Assembly (NCBI GenBank): GCA_023480885.1
Contig: JAMCWX010000046.1
Coordinates: forward strand, 62,001 to 126,000
DNA from: Chloroflexota bacterium
Lineage (GTDB): Bacteria > Chloroflexota > UBA6077 > FW602-bin22 > JACPRP01
DNA: 64,000 bases
Reading direction: 5' to 3'
Position numbers and translations under genes: made by a program. Under the pieces are notes generated by a model that searched no databases, had not been told where the DNA came from, and saw only the letters and a list, made by a program, of their open reading frames with translations. This document shows positions 37,058 through 46,187 of this stretch, in pieces; the stretch's first letter is position 1, and each line of letters starts with the position of its first letter.

Positions 37058-38065
37058 ATGCTTGCTCTGCATCTCGCCAATCAAACCGATACCGACGCTG
37101 CTCGTGTTGCGCCACTCTGTGACGACTTCATTGTGCTGAGCATTTTCCCCCAGCAGATGCCAGCAATCCGAGCCAGCAATCCAAATGCTCGGTTCCACGT
37201 GCGATGGTGGCTTGACAAAGGGGCATTGCCTGATTCACTTCAAGAGGCACGCAAGGCAGCAGCTTGGTGGGCAACTTGGGGTGCCTATGTTGCCTCTTCC
37301 CGTTGTGGAAATGAGGGCAATTTAGAGACGCCACACACAGCGCAGCAATACATGGCCTGGCAAATGAACTTTGCGTTTGAGTTGCACAGGTTGATACCAG
37401 GCATCTCGCTTTGGTTACCTGCCCCTTCGCCTGGAATGGCAGATTCCCCCGATTGGGTGCAGGGCATGGCTGATTGCGCGAGAGAAAACCCTGACCTGTT
37501 TATCGGCCTTGACGCGCACGCCTATGGTACACCTCAAGAGGTCGACGGGGTTCTATCGGTTTTTAGGCACCACTGGCAAGGGCCGTTGAACGTCACGGAA
37601 TGCAATTTTGGCGCTGGGCGGCAATGGGACTTGAACGCTTATGCTGCTGCTTTGCCTGAATATTTGGCCGTTGCACGAAAGCACAAGGTCAACTTTCTTG
37701 GGTTCTTCATCTGGGTTTGGAACAATCCTGATATGAAGTTGCCGACTACGGCAAGCATCAAAGACACGCCGATGGAAACGGCGATGAGAAACTATGTTGA
37801 TGGAGGTGAAACTGTGGCTTGGGATAGGCACGCAGTCTACGACGAGTGGCAGAAGCTCTTCGGCGGCCAGGGATACAATCCTGGGGATGCTTTCGGTCAG
37901 ATCATCAAGAGTAATCCCGATCGAGAATACGGCGTCTTCGTGGGCGGCTACCACGTCGAAGAGCCTTTCATCTACGCGTATACGACAGTCGGCATCTTCT
38001 GCTACGACAAGCGGAGCAGCAAAGCGGTGTTTGCGACTAGTGAGGAAGAGCTCCCTTTCTCTTAG
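37058..38065 (+). CDS. glycoside-hydrolase-like TIM-barrel protein (putative lysin N-terminal part)
   Basis: ARFHVRWWLDKG, ISLWLPAPSPGM, LNVTECNFGAG, VNFLGFFIWVWNNP; ends at TAG 38063-38065 just after a slippery heptamer. Confidence 0.55.
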   Translation: MLALHLANQTDTDAARVAPLCDDFIVLSIFPQQMPAIRASNPNARFHVRWWLDKGALPDSLQEARKAAAWWATWGAYVASSRCGNEGNLETPHTAQQYMAWQMNFAFELHRLIPGISLWLPAPSPGMADSPDWVQGMADCARENPDLFIGLDAHAYGTPQEVDGVLSVFRHHWQGPLNVTECNFGAGRQWDLNAYAAALPEYLAVARKHKVNFLGFFIWVWNNPDMKLPTTASIKDTPMETAMRNYVDGGETVAWDRHAVYDEWQKLFGGQGYNPGDAFGQIIKSNPDREYGVFVGGYHVEEPFIYAYTTVGIFCYDKRSSKAVFATSEEELPFS

Positions 38066-38103
38066 ATCCGTCAGTCAGTCAGGTAATACTACTGGACTGG
38101 CGG
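38053..38103 (+). promoter_or_regulatory. predicted -1 programmed frameshift signal (lysin)
   Basis: C_CCT_TTC 38053-38059; 8-nt spacer with the 0-frame TAG; 9-bp stem CCGTCAGTC(38068-38076)/GACTGGCGG(38095-38103). Confidence 0.65.
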
Positions 38104-38187
38104 GAAAGTGACTTCATTGCAAGAAGCATTGGCACGGATGGCAACGGGCGTTATTTCCGAAAGCGCAACCAACCGATTACAGGTGCA

Positions 38188-38673
38188 TTGATTCACAATA
38201 CTGGAGGAATGGAGAGCATTGAGGCTGATAACAATTATCATAGACAAAAGGACTGGGGAGAGGGTAGCCGGGCGCCGCACATCGCTTATACATTGTGGCT
38301 TCCCTATGAGCCAATGGCCTTTCTGGTTGCGTACGGTATCGCCTGCGATGAGCAGAATCCGCCGAAAGGCGTGGCTGTGCTCTGTAACTATCTTTGGGAG
38401 CGCACCTGGCACGGCACGAATGCCAACGATAGCTGCCTCGGCGTTACCTGCCAGGTTGACGGCGAGAGCCAGGAGTTGAGCGAAAGTCAGAAGCTCGCTG
38501 TTACCTGGTTGCTCAATGAGTGGCTGCCAGGCCAGGGGGTGAACATTCCGAAAGGCAATGTCTGGGGGCACGGGGAAACGCCGAATGTCTACGGCGGCGG
38601 GCCTGATTTTGGCAACAATACTGTGTGCCCGGGGAAGTATGTGCTTCCCTGGGTCAAGAGTTTAAGAAGTTAG
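38188..38673 (+). CDS. N-acetylmuramoyl-L-alanine amidase-like domain, probably expressed from 37058 by -1 frameshift
   Basis: -1 frame open from 38053: PFLLDPSVSQVILLDWRESDFIARSIGTDGNGRYFRKRNQPITGALIHNTGG...GHGETPNVYGGGPDF..TVCPGKYV. Confidence 0.7.
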   Translation: MIHNTGGMESIEADNNYHRQKDWGEGSRAPHIAYTLWLPYEPMAFLVAYGIACDEQNPPKGVAVLCNYLWERTWHGTNANDSCLGVTCQVDGESQELSESQKLAVTWLLNEWLPGQGVNIPKGNVWGHGETPNVYGGGPDFGNNTVCPGKYVLPWVKSLRS

Positions 38674-38685
38674 AAAGGATGCTTT

Positions 38686-39159
38686 ATGTTCAATCAGTTT
38701 CTACAGACAATTCTGGAAAACAATCAACTTCGCGTCCTCTTCTGGTTGCTTATCGGCGACCTTATATCCCTGCTCGCCTTTAGCATCTTCAGCAAGAAAC
38801 TAGATTTGGAAGAGGCGTTAGGTTTCTACCAGACGCGATTGGTGCCTGCCCTGCTCGGCTACGTTGCGATGCTCGCCCTGGCTCAGGCCGATGTGAATAA
38901 TACCTGGCATCTGGCGGACGCAGCTAATGCGGCCTGGCTGGTGCTTATTGGCTTGTTACTCGTCGATGCGTATTCGCACTTAGAGAAAGTCGGTATACCT
39001 GTTCCCAAGTCCATCTCTAAGCAGAACGTTATGCGCATCGACGATGCGGTGAGGCTGCTGAAAGCGTCGAGCCCACTCAGGCCAGGCAAAGACATAGTGT
39101 TGCCAAGCGTCTCGACCGACGCCAAGGAAAAGCCCGACTCGCGCCGGGCTCCCGTATAG
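38686..39159 (+). CDS. putative holin
   Basis: multi-TM protein next to lysin. Confidence 0.5.
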   Translation: MFNQFLQTILENNQLRVLFWLLIGDLISLLAFSIFSKKLDLEEALGFYQTRLVPALLGYVAMLALAQADVNNTWHLADAANAAWLVLIGLLLVDAYSHLEKVGIPVPKSISKQNVMRIDDAVRLLKASSPLRPGKDIVLPSVSTDAKEKPDSRRAPV

Positions 39160-39164
39160 CTTGT

Positions 39165-39243
39165 CGCAAGGCCGCACCTCCAACCTTGCGGCAGGCATCC
39201 TCCAACGGAGAGGTTAGCGGCTTCGTCCACCACTAGCCTCTCC
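39165..39243 (+). promoter_or_regulatory. two strong intercistronic stem-loops
   Basis: CGCAAGG(39165-39171)/CCTTGCG(39184-39190); GGAGAGGTTAG(39207-39217)/CTAGCCTCTCC(39233-39243). Confidence 0.5.
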
Positions 39244-39262
39244 CCCTGAATAGGAGAGTGAT

Positions 39263-39469
39263 ATGTTCTGCAAGCGACCACGTGTGTGGAAGTGCGATAA
39301 GGCTTGCGTCACGAGAGGGGAGAAGGTTCACTGTGCGGCCGGGCGCTGGGGAGAAAAGCGGTACTCGCTCAGCACGGTGATGTTCGCTCCCAGCGTGGTT
39401 GTGCCTTGTAAGCCCGAAAGCTGCGAGGATTATGTTGACTATGAGGCTGAGGGAAACATCGATGATTAA
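39263..39469 (+). CDS. hypothetical small Cys protein
   Basis: MFCKRPRVWKCDKACVTRGEKVHCAAGRW. Confidence 0.45.
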   Translation: MFCKRPRVWKCDKACVTRGEKVHCAAGRWGEKRYSLSTVMFAPSVVVPCKPESCEDYVDYEAEGNIDD

Positions 39470-39821
39470 GTGTCGAATGGTTGACTTCGAGAAGATTCGA
39501 ACAGGTGAATATCGCCCTGTGCCTGGGGATATGTGGTATGCACCTGGTGAGATCATCAAGAATGGCAAGGATGGCGGCTCGTACATCTATGGTTACCGTC
39601 TTTCAGACCAGTACGTCGCCAATGTCAAAGACAAGCGGCAGCCCATCTTCGTCTGCCTTCCGAGGAATATTCACTTCTGTGTCGATTCAGCAACGAGCGA
39701 TGGCAACGGTAAAGGATGGGAAGTATCGGGAGAGGCGCCCAATATCAACGTGTCGCCGTCAGTTCATATCGTCAACCGGTGGCACGGCTGGTTAAAAAAC
39801 GGGGAAATTACGGATGCTTAG
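39462..39821 (+). CDS. hypothetical protein, paralogue of 32681-33085
   Basis: VPGDMWYAPGE...WEVSGEAPNINVSPSVHIVNRWHGWLKNGEI. Confidence 0.6.
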   Translation: MIKCRMVDFEKIRTGEYRPVPGDMWYAPGEIIKNGKDGGSYIYGYRLSDQYVANVKDKRQPIFVCLPRNIHFCVDSATSDGNGKGWEVSGEAPNINVSPSVHIVNRWHGWLKNGEITDA

Positions 39822-39840
39822 CGAAGTTTGCAAACTATGC

Positions 39841-39869
39841 TTGCTTCTTTGATTTAGAACTGTTATTAT
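39841..39869 (+). promoter_or_regulatory. putative promoter
   Basis: TTGCTT - 17 nt - TATTAT. Confidence 0.5.
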
Positions 39870-39890
39870 ATCATCAACTTAACATTGCGG

Positions 39891-39947
39891 CTTGTCGTAG
39901 ACCGAAGGCCACGTTTTTGGATAGTTCCAAGCGTGGCCTTTTTGTTT
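39891..39947 (+). terminator. leader/terminator element copy B
   Basis: CTTGTCGTAGACCGAA then GGCCACG(39907-39913)/CGTGGCC(39932-39938) then TTTTTGTTT. Confidence 0.7.
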
Positions 39948-39957
39948 GGGAGCAGAG

Positions 39958-42264
39958 ATGCCAGTCAAGATTCGACCCAACGCTATACGGGTTAAATTCG
40001 GTACTCTCCTCAAAGAGGCGCATCCCTACGATTCGATTCAGTTGACGGGTGAGGCGCCGAGCGATTGGAGCTATTACCGTGTCATTGCACTCAGGGCCGA
40101 TATCCCCAATTCTAACGGAGATTGCTTTCCCCTTGCAGAACTTACCGAGGCCCACAAGACATTCCTCGGTCAGCATTTTAGGCTGAACCACGATCAGATT
40201 TCCGATCAGGCTGTGAGAGGCAAGGTGTTCGATGCCGTGCTTGTTGAGCATCCGCAAGGCGCGTATCCCCAGGTTTGTGGGGCAGAGTGCAAGGCGCACG
40301 TTGAATGCCTAGTCGGCATCGACACTTCGAGCTTTCCTGACTTGATTGCAAGCATTGACCAGGGCAACCTGGACGTGTCGATGGGTTGCGTCTGCGAATC
40401 AGCTTCCTGTTCGATTTGCGGGAATGTCGTCACGGACGATTACCAGGAGCCGTGTTACCACATCCAGTATTACAAGGGTTCTACGTGGAATGGCAAGCCA
40501 GTTTATGAGATCATTCATAAGCCTGAGTTTGTGGAGTTGTCCAAGGTTGAGGATGGAGCCGATGAAGCGGCGGTGATTTTGGAGCGGGTGGCAAGCAAGA
40601 ATGGTGAAGGATTCACTGATAAGCTGAGCAACTTGTTCAAGGTCATTGCGCGACGACTTGGAGTGAGTGTGGAGGACTTGGAGCGCGAGGCGAGACTGGA
40701 ACGGAAACCGAGTGCAACGCTACTGGCGTTGAGGGAGAACAGGCAGGCGGAGAGATATCGGGAGTTGATTGCCGAGGACTACAAGTACGGTTCAACGCAA
40801 TTCGATTTGCCAAAAGAGATTGCCGATGTTGTTCTAGCTTTCGGAAAAAGCATTCCGCCCGAGGATTTGGCCCCTGATGGCGTTGAGGATAACCCACACA
40901 TCACGGTCAAGTACGGGATTAAGGATCAAGCAGAAGATGCGCTGGAAATACTACAAGATTTGCTCATCGACCAGCCGCCAGTCAAGGCGTCCTTTGGGCC
41001 TGCTTCGCTGTTTGAGAACGATGATTTTGACGTGCTGAAGTACGACGTGAAAAGCCCAGCACTTCACAATCTGAATGCCAAAATCGCTGGGGTGCTGGAC
41101 ACCGTTAACACGCAAGATGAGTACGTGCCACACGTGACTGTCGCTTACCTCAAGCCAGGACGGGGTAGGGATTACGTCGGCAACGATGATCTGATAGGCA
41201 AGTCAGTCACATTGGATAAACTCATGTTCTCTGGCAAAGACGGTGAGACAGAGGCGATCAAGCTGACGGGAAAAGCGACTGAAGCCAGCCGTAAGTGTAA
41301 GGCCGGTAGCGCCGTCTACCAATGGAAGATGGAATCCGACAAAAGGGTCTGTGGGGAGAATCGACAGACAGCCAAATACCGACAATTGAAGGCGAAAGCA
41401 CCCACGTTTGATTACGGGGTAGCCAAGTCAATAATTGAGGAAGGTATGACTATCACCGATTGGTGGACTGATCCTAATTATAACAAGGATGAACTCGTTG
41501 AGTGGTTTGGTGAAAATGCTTTGAAGAGAGGCGTTGAGCTTGCGTTACAAGATGGGGGGCGAATTCCTGCTGATGTGCTGGCTGATTATCCTGATCTTGT
41601 GGCTAAGTATGGCAAGCAAGCAGAGTATTCGAAGCATGCGGCGCCTGCTAGAAAAGTGAAGGCCGCAACCACCTACGAATGGGTCACCCAACAAGACGAA
41701 AAAGTCTGTGAATCTTGCGCTGCAATGGACGGCGAAACCCGCGAAGCGGACGACACTTACAAGAATGGGGTTGATAGGCCACCGCTACATGATCACTGTA
41801 GGTGCTCAGAGCGTCGCGTGAGTGGCGCAAGCCGACAGATTGACTACAAGCAGAGGCGAGAGGCCCAAGCTACCTGCAAACCCACTTCTGCGTTATTAGT
41901 CAAGGGAGACGATTCGCTCTTTACGCAAGAGTTACGGAGTTATTGGAATAGCTGTACCCTTCTAATAGAATCATATAAGGGGCTAGTGGAAGATGCCAGT
42001 GAGATTGTTCAGGAGCTTGAAGAGTTTCGGAATGAGGCTAACGAAAGTGACCTCAACGAATATATCTCAGCAATAGTGGAAGACTACAGTCCGAATGTTG
42101 GTGGCAAAAGAGATGTCGTTGCTCTTGCCCTCAGAGACATTGACACTGAGGTAGCTAAACTCCAACAGTTGCAGCTATCCCTTAATCGCAAACCCACTTC
42201 GGCATTACTTGCTCTGCGCACTCTAAGGCGCCGAGAACTTCGAAAGGAGATTACAACGAAATGA
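39958..42264 (+). CDS. multidomain head protein: prohead-protease-like + 2H phosphoesterase + MuF-type C-terminal domain
   Basis: NSNGDCFPLAELTEAHKTF..LNHDQ...LDVSMGCVCESASCSICGN; HITVKYG...HVTVAYL; VCESCAAMDGETR...PPLHDHCRC. Confidence 0.65.
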   Translation: MPVKIRPNAIRVKFGTLLKEAHPYDSIQLTGEAPSDWSYYRVIALRADIPNSNGDCFPLAELTEAHKTFLGQHFRLNHDQISDQAVRGKVFDAVLVEHPQGAYPQVCGAECKAHVECLVGIDTSSFPDLIASIDQGNLDVSMGCVCESASCSICGNVVTDDYQEPCYHIQYYKGSTWNGKPVYEIIHKPEFVELSKVEDGADEAAVILERVASKNGEGFTDKLSNLFKVIARRLGVSVEDLEREARLERKPSATLLALRENRQAERYRELIAEDYKYGSTQFDLPKEIADVVLAFGKSIPPEDLAPDGVEDNPHITVKYGIKDQAEDALEILQDLLIDQPPVKASFGPASLFENDDFDVLKYDVKSPALHNLNAKIAGVLDTVNTQDEYVPHVTVAYLKPGRGRDYVGNDDLIGKSVTLDKLMFSGKDGETEAIKLTGKATEASRKCKAGSAVYQWKMESDKRVCGENRQTAKYRQLKAKAPTFDYGVAKSIIEEGMTITDWWTDPNYNKDELVEWFGENALKRGVELALQDGGRIPADVLADYPDLVAKYGKQAEYSKHAAPARKVKAATTYEWVTQQDEKVCESCAAMDGETREADDTYKNGVDRPPLHDHCRCSERRVSGASRQIDYKQRREAQATCKPTSALLVKGDDSLFTQELRSYWNSCTLLIESYKGLVEDASEIVQELEEFRNEANESDLNEYISAIVEDYSPNVGGKRDVVALALRDIDTEVAKLQQLQLSLNRKPTSALLALRTLRRRELRKEITTK

Positions 42265-44708
42265 AACCTACCTTCGAGAAAACAGGCGTTCGTCTTGGCA
42301 GGGCTCATCTGGACATTGCCGATATGAGCGACAGGGATTTGGTCGCTTACGAGGATAAGAACGAGAGGTATTTTGTGGCGAGGTTGGGACAGCTAGTCAA
42401 AAGAATGGCTGAGCGTTATACCCTTTATGACCTGATGGAGATTGCTGGAGTTGAGGGTCAGCCAAGGGATGCCATGCGTCTTGACGAGAGGGGGCGACCG
42501 ATCCTCAACGAAATGCCCTATGGGGAGAACGATGTCATTGATGCTGAGGATGGTGACAGCTTTATTCTTACTTATGATGACGGCAGAAGTGAGCAGCAGA
42601 TACAAGTTACCATTCCCGCTGCATATAGTGCCTCTGCTCGCAAGGCTAGGCAGCAACGAAAAGCAGCCCTCCAATCCATCGATTTCACTACTTCCGATGC
42701 CATTGTTCAGACACTCGCCGATGCTGCGAAACGTTCCGATGAGGGCAAGGTTCAGGCCCTGTTGACCGCTTTGAAGAATGGCAAGGCTGACACCGAAGCC
42801 GTGTTTAAAGCATTTGGTGAATGGCAACTTGACTTTCTCTCCGAGTTCGGCAGCAAGTCCGTGGCCGATGATTACAACTTCGATGAGGCCGAGAACGCAT
42901 TGCAACTCTCCGAGGATGCAGCGAACAAGGCGCTTGACTTTGTCCTCGATCAGGTCTCTGTGGGCAAGGATACCGAGGATGACGATACTGGTGAGGCTCC
43001 CGACGACGAAGCCAGTGGAGATATGTCGGATATGTCCGATGAGATGATGGCCGCTGCTAGGAAAGCTAAGCGGGCCATCGGCTTCAGGTTGATTCGCGGG
43101 GAGGATTACCCCTGGGATCAGTGCATGTCTGACCAGAAAGAGGCGGGCTACTCCGATGAGGACGCCCAGAAGATATGCGGTGCGATTTACTGGAAGAATC
43201 ACGGCAAGGGGAGCAAATCGGGCCAGAAGCGGAAAGCTGCTGTCATTGATTGGAACGAGGATACCGTTGCCCAATATGCGGGGCAATGGCTCTGGCGCAA
43301 CAGCGAAGGCTCGCAGACCAAGACCTTCCATATTAAGTACGAAGCTGTGGGCGACAAATGGCGTTTGTCTCTTGAGGATGGGTTCCTCATTACGAAAGGC
43401 TATCTGTATACCACGCCAGAACTGATCGAATACTTGAAAGATGGTGATGCGCGGCCAGAAGGGGCAACGGTAAGCAAGGCCAATAGATGCAAAGCCGATG
43501 GCTTGATGAAAGGAAGCAGGATGGCGAAGCAGAGACGGAATGCAGAGGGGGCTGGGTTAAGTTACTCTACTGCTGAAGATGTTGCCCGAATACTTCAAGA
43601 GAATCATCCCGATCCGCAACGCCGCTACGCACCGATTGATGCTGCCGCTGTGCTTTCTCATGTGCATTTGATTTGGGGGCCAAAAGAGCAGCAATGGCTT
43701 GATAGCGCATCGGCTCAAGAAATCGCTGACCGAATTGAGGGGGCCTGGCAGAAATGGAACACGGGTAGCAAGCGCAAAGCCGATGATGACCTTGCTGCTC
43801 CTGCCAATGCACCTGATAAATCCTATTCTCCCTCTGATGCCTTGGAAACCCTGACTATTCCAGAGTTCAATCAGAAAGCCTCTGAGTACGCTTTCCAAGT
43901 ACAGCCGTTCGGAGCCTTCAAAGACAAATGGAACCGTTACTGGGATTACGTCCCAGATGGTAGCGGCAATCGAATCTACTATACGCGAGATGAGAAAAAA
44001 GAGGCGACGGCCAGTAGGAAGCGCAAGGCCGATCCTAATGCGGTAGCCATTGTCTTCGCGGTTGGCCAGAAAGTTGAACTTGCACAGGGTGCTGCTGGCT
44101 TGGTTGACATTCCTGTGGGCTCTGCGGGCACGGTGGAAGATTCCGATGGAACCAATTACCTCATCAGCTTTGAGAACGGGCCGCGTTGGGTCTCTGGTTT
44201 CTGGTTAGTAGAGCCTGGCGAAAAAGAGGAAGAGGAGCCACAGGAACTAACGCCGCAAGATGCGATGCAAGAAGGCGTCAGTGACCTGTTCGACGATGCT
44301 GATGAGCAGATCGAATCTGACAAGCCCGATCAAGAAGGCGTGGTCGCGCAACGTCTGAAGCAAAGCGTCAAGGCCGAAGTTGCCAGACGACGAGCAAGAG
44401 CGCAAAAAGACCTCCAGCCATTCGTCGATATAGGGATGATTCAGGGCCGCGAACGCTACGCTTCGCTGCTGTCCACGCTCTCGGCTCTTTCGGAAGAGCA
44501 GTATACAACGGTCATTGAGATGTTCAGAGCCAAGTCTGCGCAGGCGGCTAAGGTGGAAGCGAAATCCATTGCCAAGGTTGCCTCAACTGAGCATCCAGAG
44601 GATAACGGTTATCAGGCCCCACTCATCACGGCTGCCCGCAACGATTCCGAGGAGGAGGGTCTTGGTCTACGGTTCACGGTCATCGGCAGTGGCCACCATT
44701 TAAGATAG
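42261..44708 (+). CDS. large multidomain virion protein with K/R-K-A linkers
   Basis: 815 aa; RQQRKAALQ, GQKRKAAVI, GSKRKADDD, SRKRKADPN separating distinct segments. Confidence 0.6.
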   Translation: MKPTFEKTGVRLGRAHLDIADMSDRDLVAYEDKNERYFVARLGQLVKRMAERYTLYDLMEIAGVEGQPRDAMRLDERGRPILNEMPYGENDVIDAEDGDSFILTYDDGRSEQQIQVTIPAAYSASARKARQQRKAALQSIDFTTSDAIVQTLADAAKRSDEGKVQALLTALKNGKADTEAVFKAFGEWQLDFLSEFGSKSVADDYNFDEAENALQLSEDAANKALDFVLDQVSVGKDTEDDDTGEAPDDEASGDMSDMSDEMMAAARKAKRAIGFRLIRGEDYPWDQCMSDQKEAGYSDEDAQKICGAIYWKNHGKGSKSGQKRKAAVIDWNEDTVAQYAGQWLWRNSEGSQTKTFHIKYEAVGDKWRLSLEDGFLITKGYLYTTPELIEYLKDGDARPEGATVSKANRCKADGLMKGSRMAKQRRNAEGAGLSYSTAEDVARILQENHPDPQRRYAPIDAAAVLSHVHLIWGPKEQQWLDSASAQEIADRIEGAWQKWNTGSKRKADDDLAAPANAPDKSYSPSDALETLTIPEFNQKASEYAFQVQPFGAFKDKWNRYWDYVPDGSGNRIYYTRDEKKEATASRKRKADPNAVAIVFAVGQKVELAQGAAGLVDIPVGSAGTVEDSDGTNYLISFENGPRWVSGFWLVEPGEKEEEEPQELTPQDAMQEGVSDLFDDADEQIESDKPDQEGVVAQRLKQSVKAEVARRRARAQKDLQPFVDIGMIQGRERYASLLSTLSALSEEQYTTVIEMFRAKSAQAAKVEAKSIAKVASTEHPEDNGYQAPLITAARNDSEEEGLGLRFTVIGSGHHLR

Positions 44709-44749
44709 GCTGATTCAGCCTTTCAAGTAACGAAAGGGGGACATAAACA

Positions 44750-45148
44750 ATGTCGATTCTCAGAGTTAAGTGTGACACCATAGCGAGAGTGTCTTTGCCA
44801 GCCAAGTCCGACGCAGCGTTCGAGCCTGGCGACCTGGTGAAGTACGATGCGAACGGCGTCGCCCTGGCCGGCGCCGGCGTGGTCGCTGGTATGGTAATGG
44901 AATCCAAGGTTGCCACCAGCATCAACCCGGCTGAGTACGGCGCGACGGCTGTGACCGTCGTCCGTGGCCCTGGGCTCATCAGCACCGACGAGTACGAGGG
45001 CGCTGTTGTGGCTGGCAATCAAATGGTCATTAATCCCGCAACTAGCAAGCTGAAGGTCAAGGCCGCTGAGACTACACCCGTTATTGCCATCGCCCTTGGC
45101 CCTGGCACAGCGACCGAAGTCGATTTTCTGTTGACGGGTGATATGTAA
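44750..45148 (+). CDS. putative capsid decoration protein
   Basis: small Ala/Gly/Val-rich beta protein directly before MCP. Confidence 0.55.
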   Translation: MSILRVKCDTIARVSLPAKSDAAFEPGDLVKYDANGVALAGAGVVAGMVMESKVATSINPAEYGATAVTVVRGPGLISTDEYEGAVVAGNQMVINPATSKLKVKAAETTPVIAIALGPGTATEVDFLLTGDM

Positions 45149-45186
45149 TCCCGTCAGCTCACATTTTCGAAAGGGGGAAATCTACG

Positions 45187-46119
45187 ATGCCATTGGAATT
45201 CACCTCCGCAGAAAAGGCTCTGCTTCATTCTAAGGGCGCAGATGCCGATGCGCAGTCATATGTAGCCCGTGAGCGATTGATTCGCACCGCAATGAAAACC
45301 GAGAAGGGCCGAATGCTGCTTGGTGCCGAAACTGTGCCCTTCATTCGCCAGACCGTCGACTACCAATCAATTGCACGCAAAATCTTCGTCGTCGACACCT
45401 ACGAGCAGGGTAGCCGCGAAGACTACGATAAGCAGCCGATAGTTGAGGCGTATGTGCTCGGCCCCAATGGCGATATCATTCGCTACGACGTTGGCCGCGA
45501 CACATTCTCGCTGTACCCGTTCAAAGTCGCCGTCAATCCTCGCGAGGACAAACTGCGCTATGTCAGGCGCCGCTATGCGATGCTCGATCAGATTCAACAG
45601 AAGGCGTCTCAGGCGATATGGATCACCGAGGATACGAAGTGCTTTGCACTTCTCAGCGCTGCACTGCCTGCGTCACACGCAATCACAGTTTCTGGCGGCA
45701 AACTTCTCAAGACCCATCTCTCTGATGCATTCGCTCACGTTGAGCATCACGGCAATATGCTGAGAGTAGCAACCGTACTTGTTGACCCAAAGGCACTCGG
45801 TGACATTCGTAACTGGGACTACTCCGGGTGGAGCGATTCCACCCGCGAGGAGATGGAGACGACTGGCAAGGTTGGCCGGATGTGGGGAGCGGACTTCTAC
45901 GCCGTGCCTCTGCCTGGCTACGATACCGCGACCTATGGCACAGTATTCTGCCTCGCGGCCCCGGAGTATCTCGGCATCCTGTTGGAGTACCTGCCGCTGG
46001 ATGTTGAAGACGATCCGATGGCCCGCTACGAGCAAGCTTTCGGCTTCGTCTACTCTGAGGCTATCGGCCTTGGCGTCGGCAATCCAAATGGGGCTGTCAA
46101 GGTTTCCGTGGCTGCATAG
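45187..46119 (+). CDS. major capsid protein
   Basis: 310 aa, position after protease/decoration; YQSIARKIFVVDTYEQG...VDPKALGDIRNWDYSGW. Confidence 0.7.
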   Translation: MPLEFTSAEKALLHSKGADADAQSYVARERLIRTAMKTEKGRMLLGAETVPFIRQTVDYQSIARKIFVVDTYEQGSREDYDKQPIVEAYVLGPNGDIIRYDVGRDTFSLYPFKVAVNPREDKLRYVRRRYAMLDQIQQKASQAIWITEDTKCFALLSAALPASHAITVSGGKLLKTHLSDAFAHVEHHGNMLRVATVLVDPKALGDIRNWDYSGWSDSTREEMETTGKVGRMWGADFYAVPLPGYDTATYGTVFCLAAPEYLGILLEYLPLDVEDDPMARYEQAFGFVYSEAIGLGVGNPNGAVKVSVAA

Positions 46120-46187
46120 TCGGCTATCTATTGACCTGTTAGGGGGATATGGGCTCAGGTTAACCACAGCCTGAGCCCTCAGAAAAG

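Noticed and set aside
42393-43331. 312-aa antisense ORF
   Set aside because: Lies opposite a long confident CDS and lacks motifs or RBS; typical shadow ORF.
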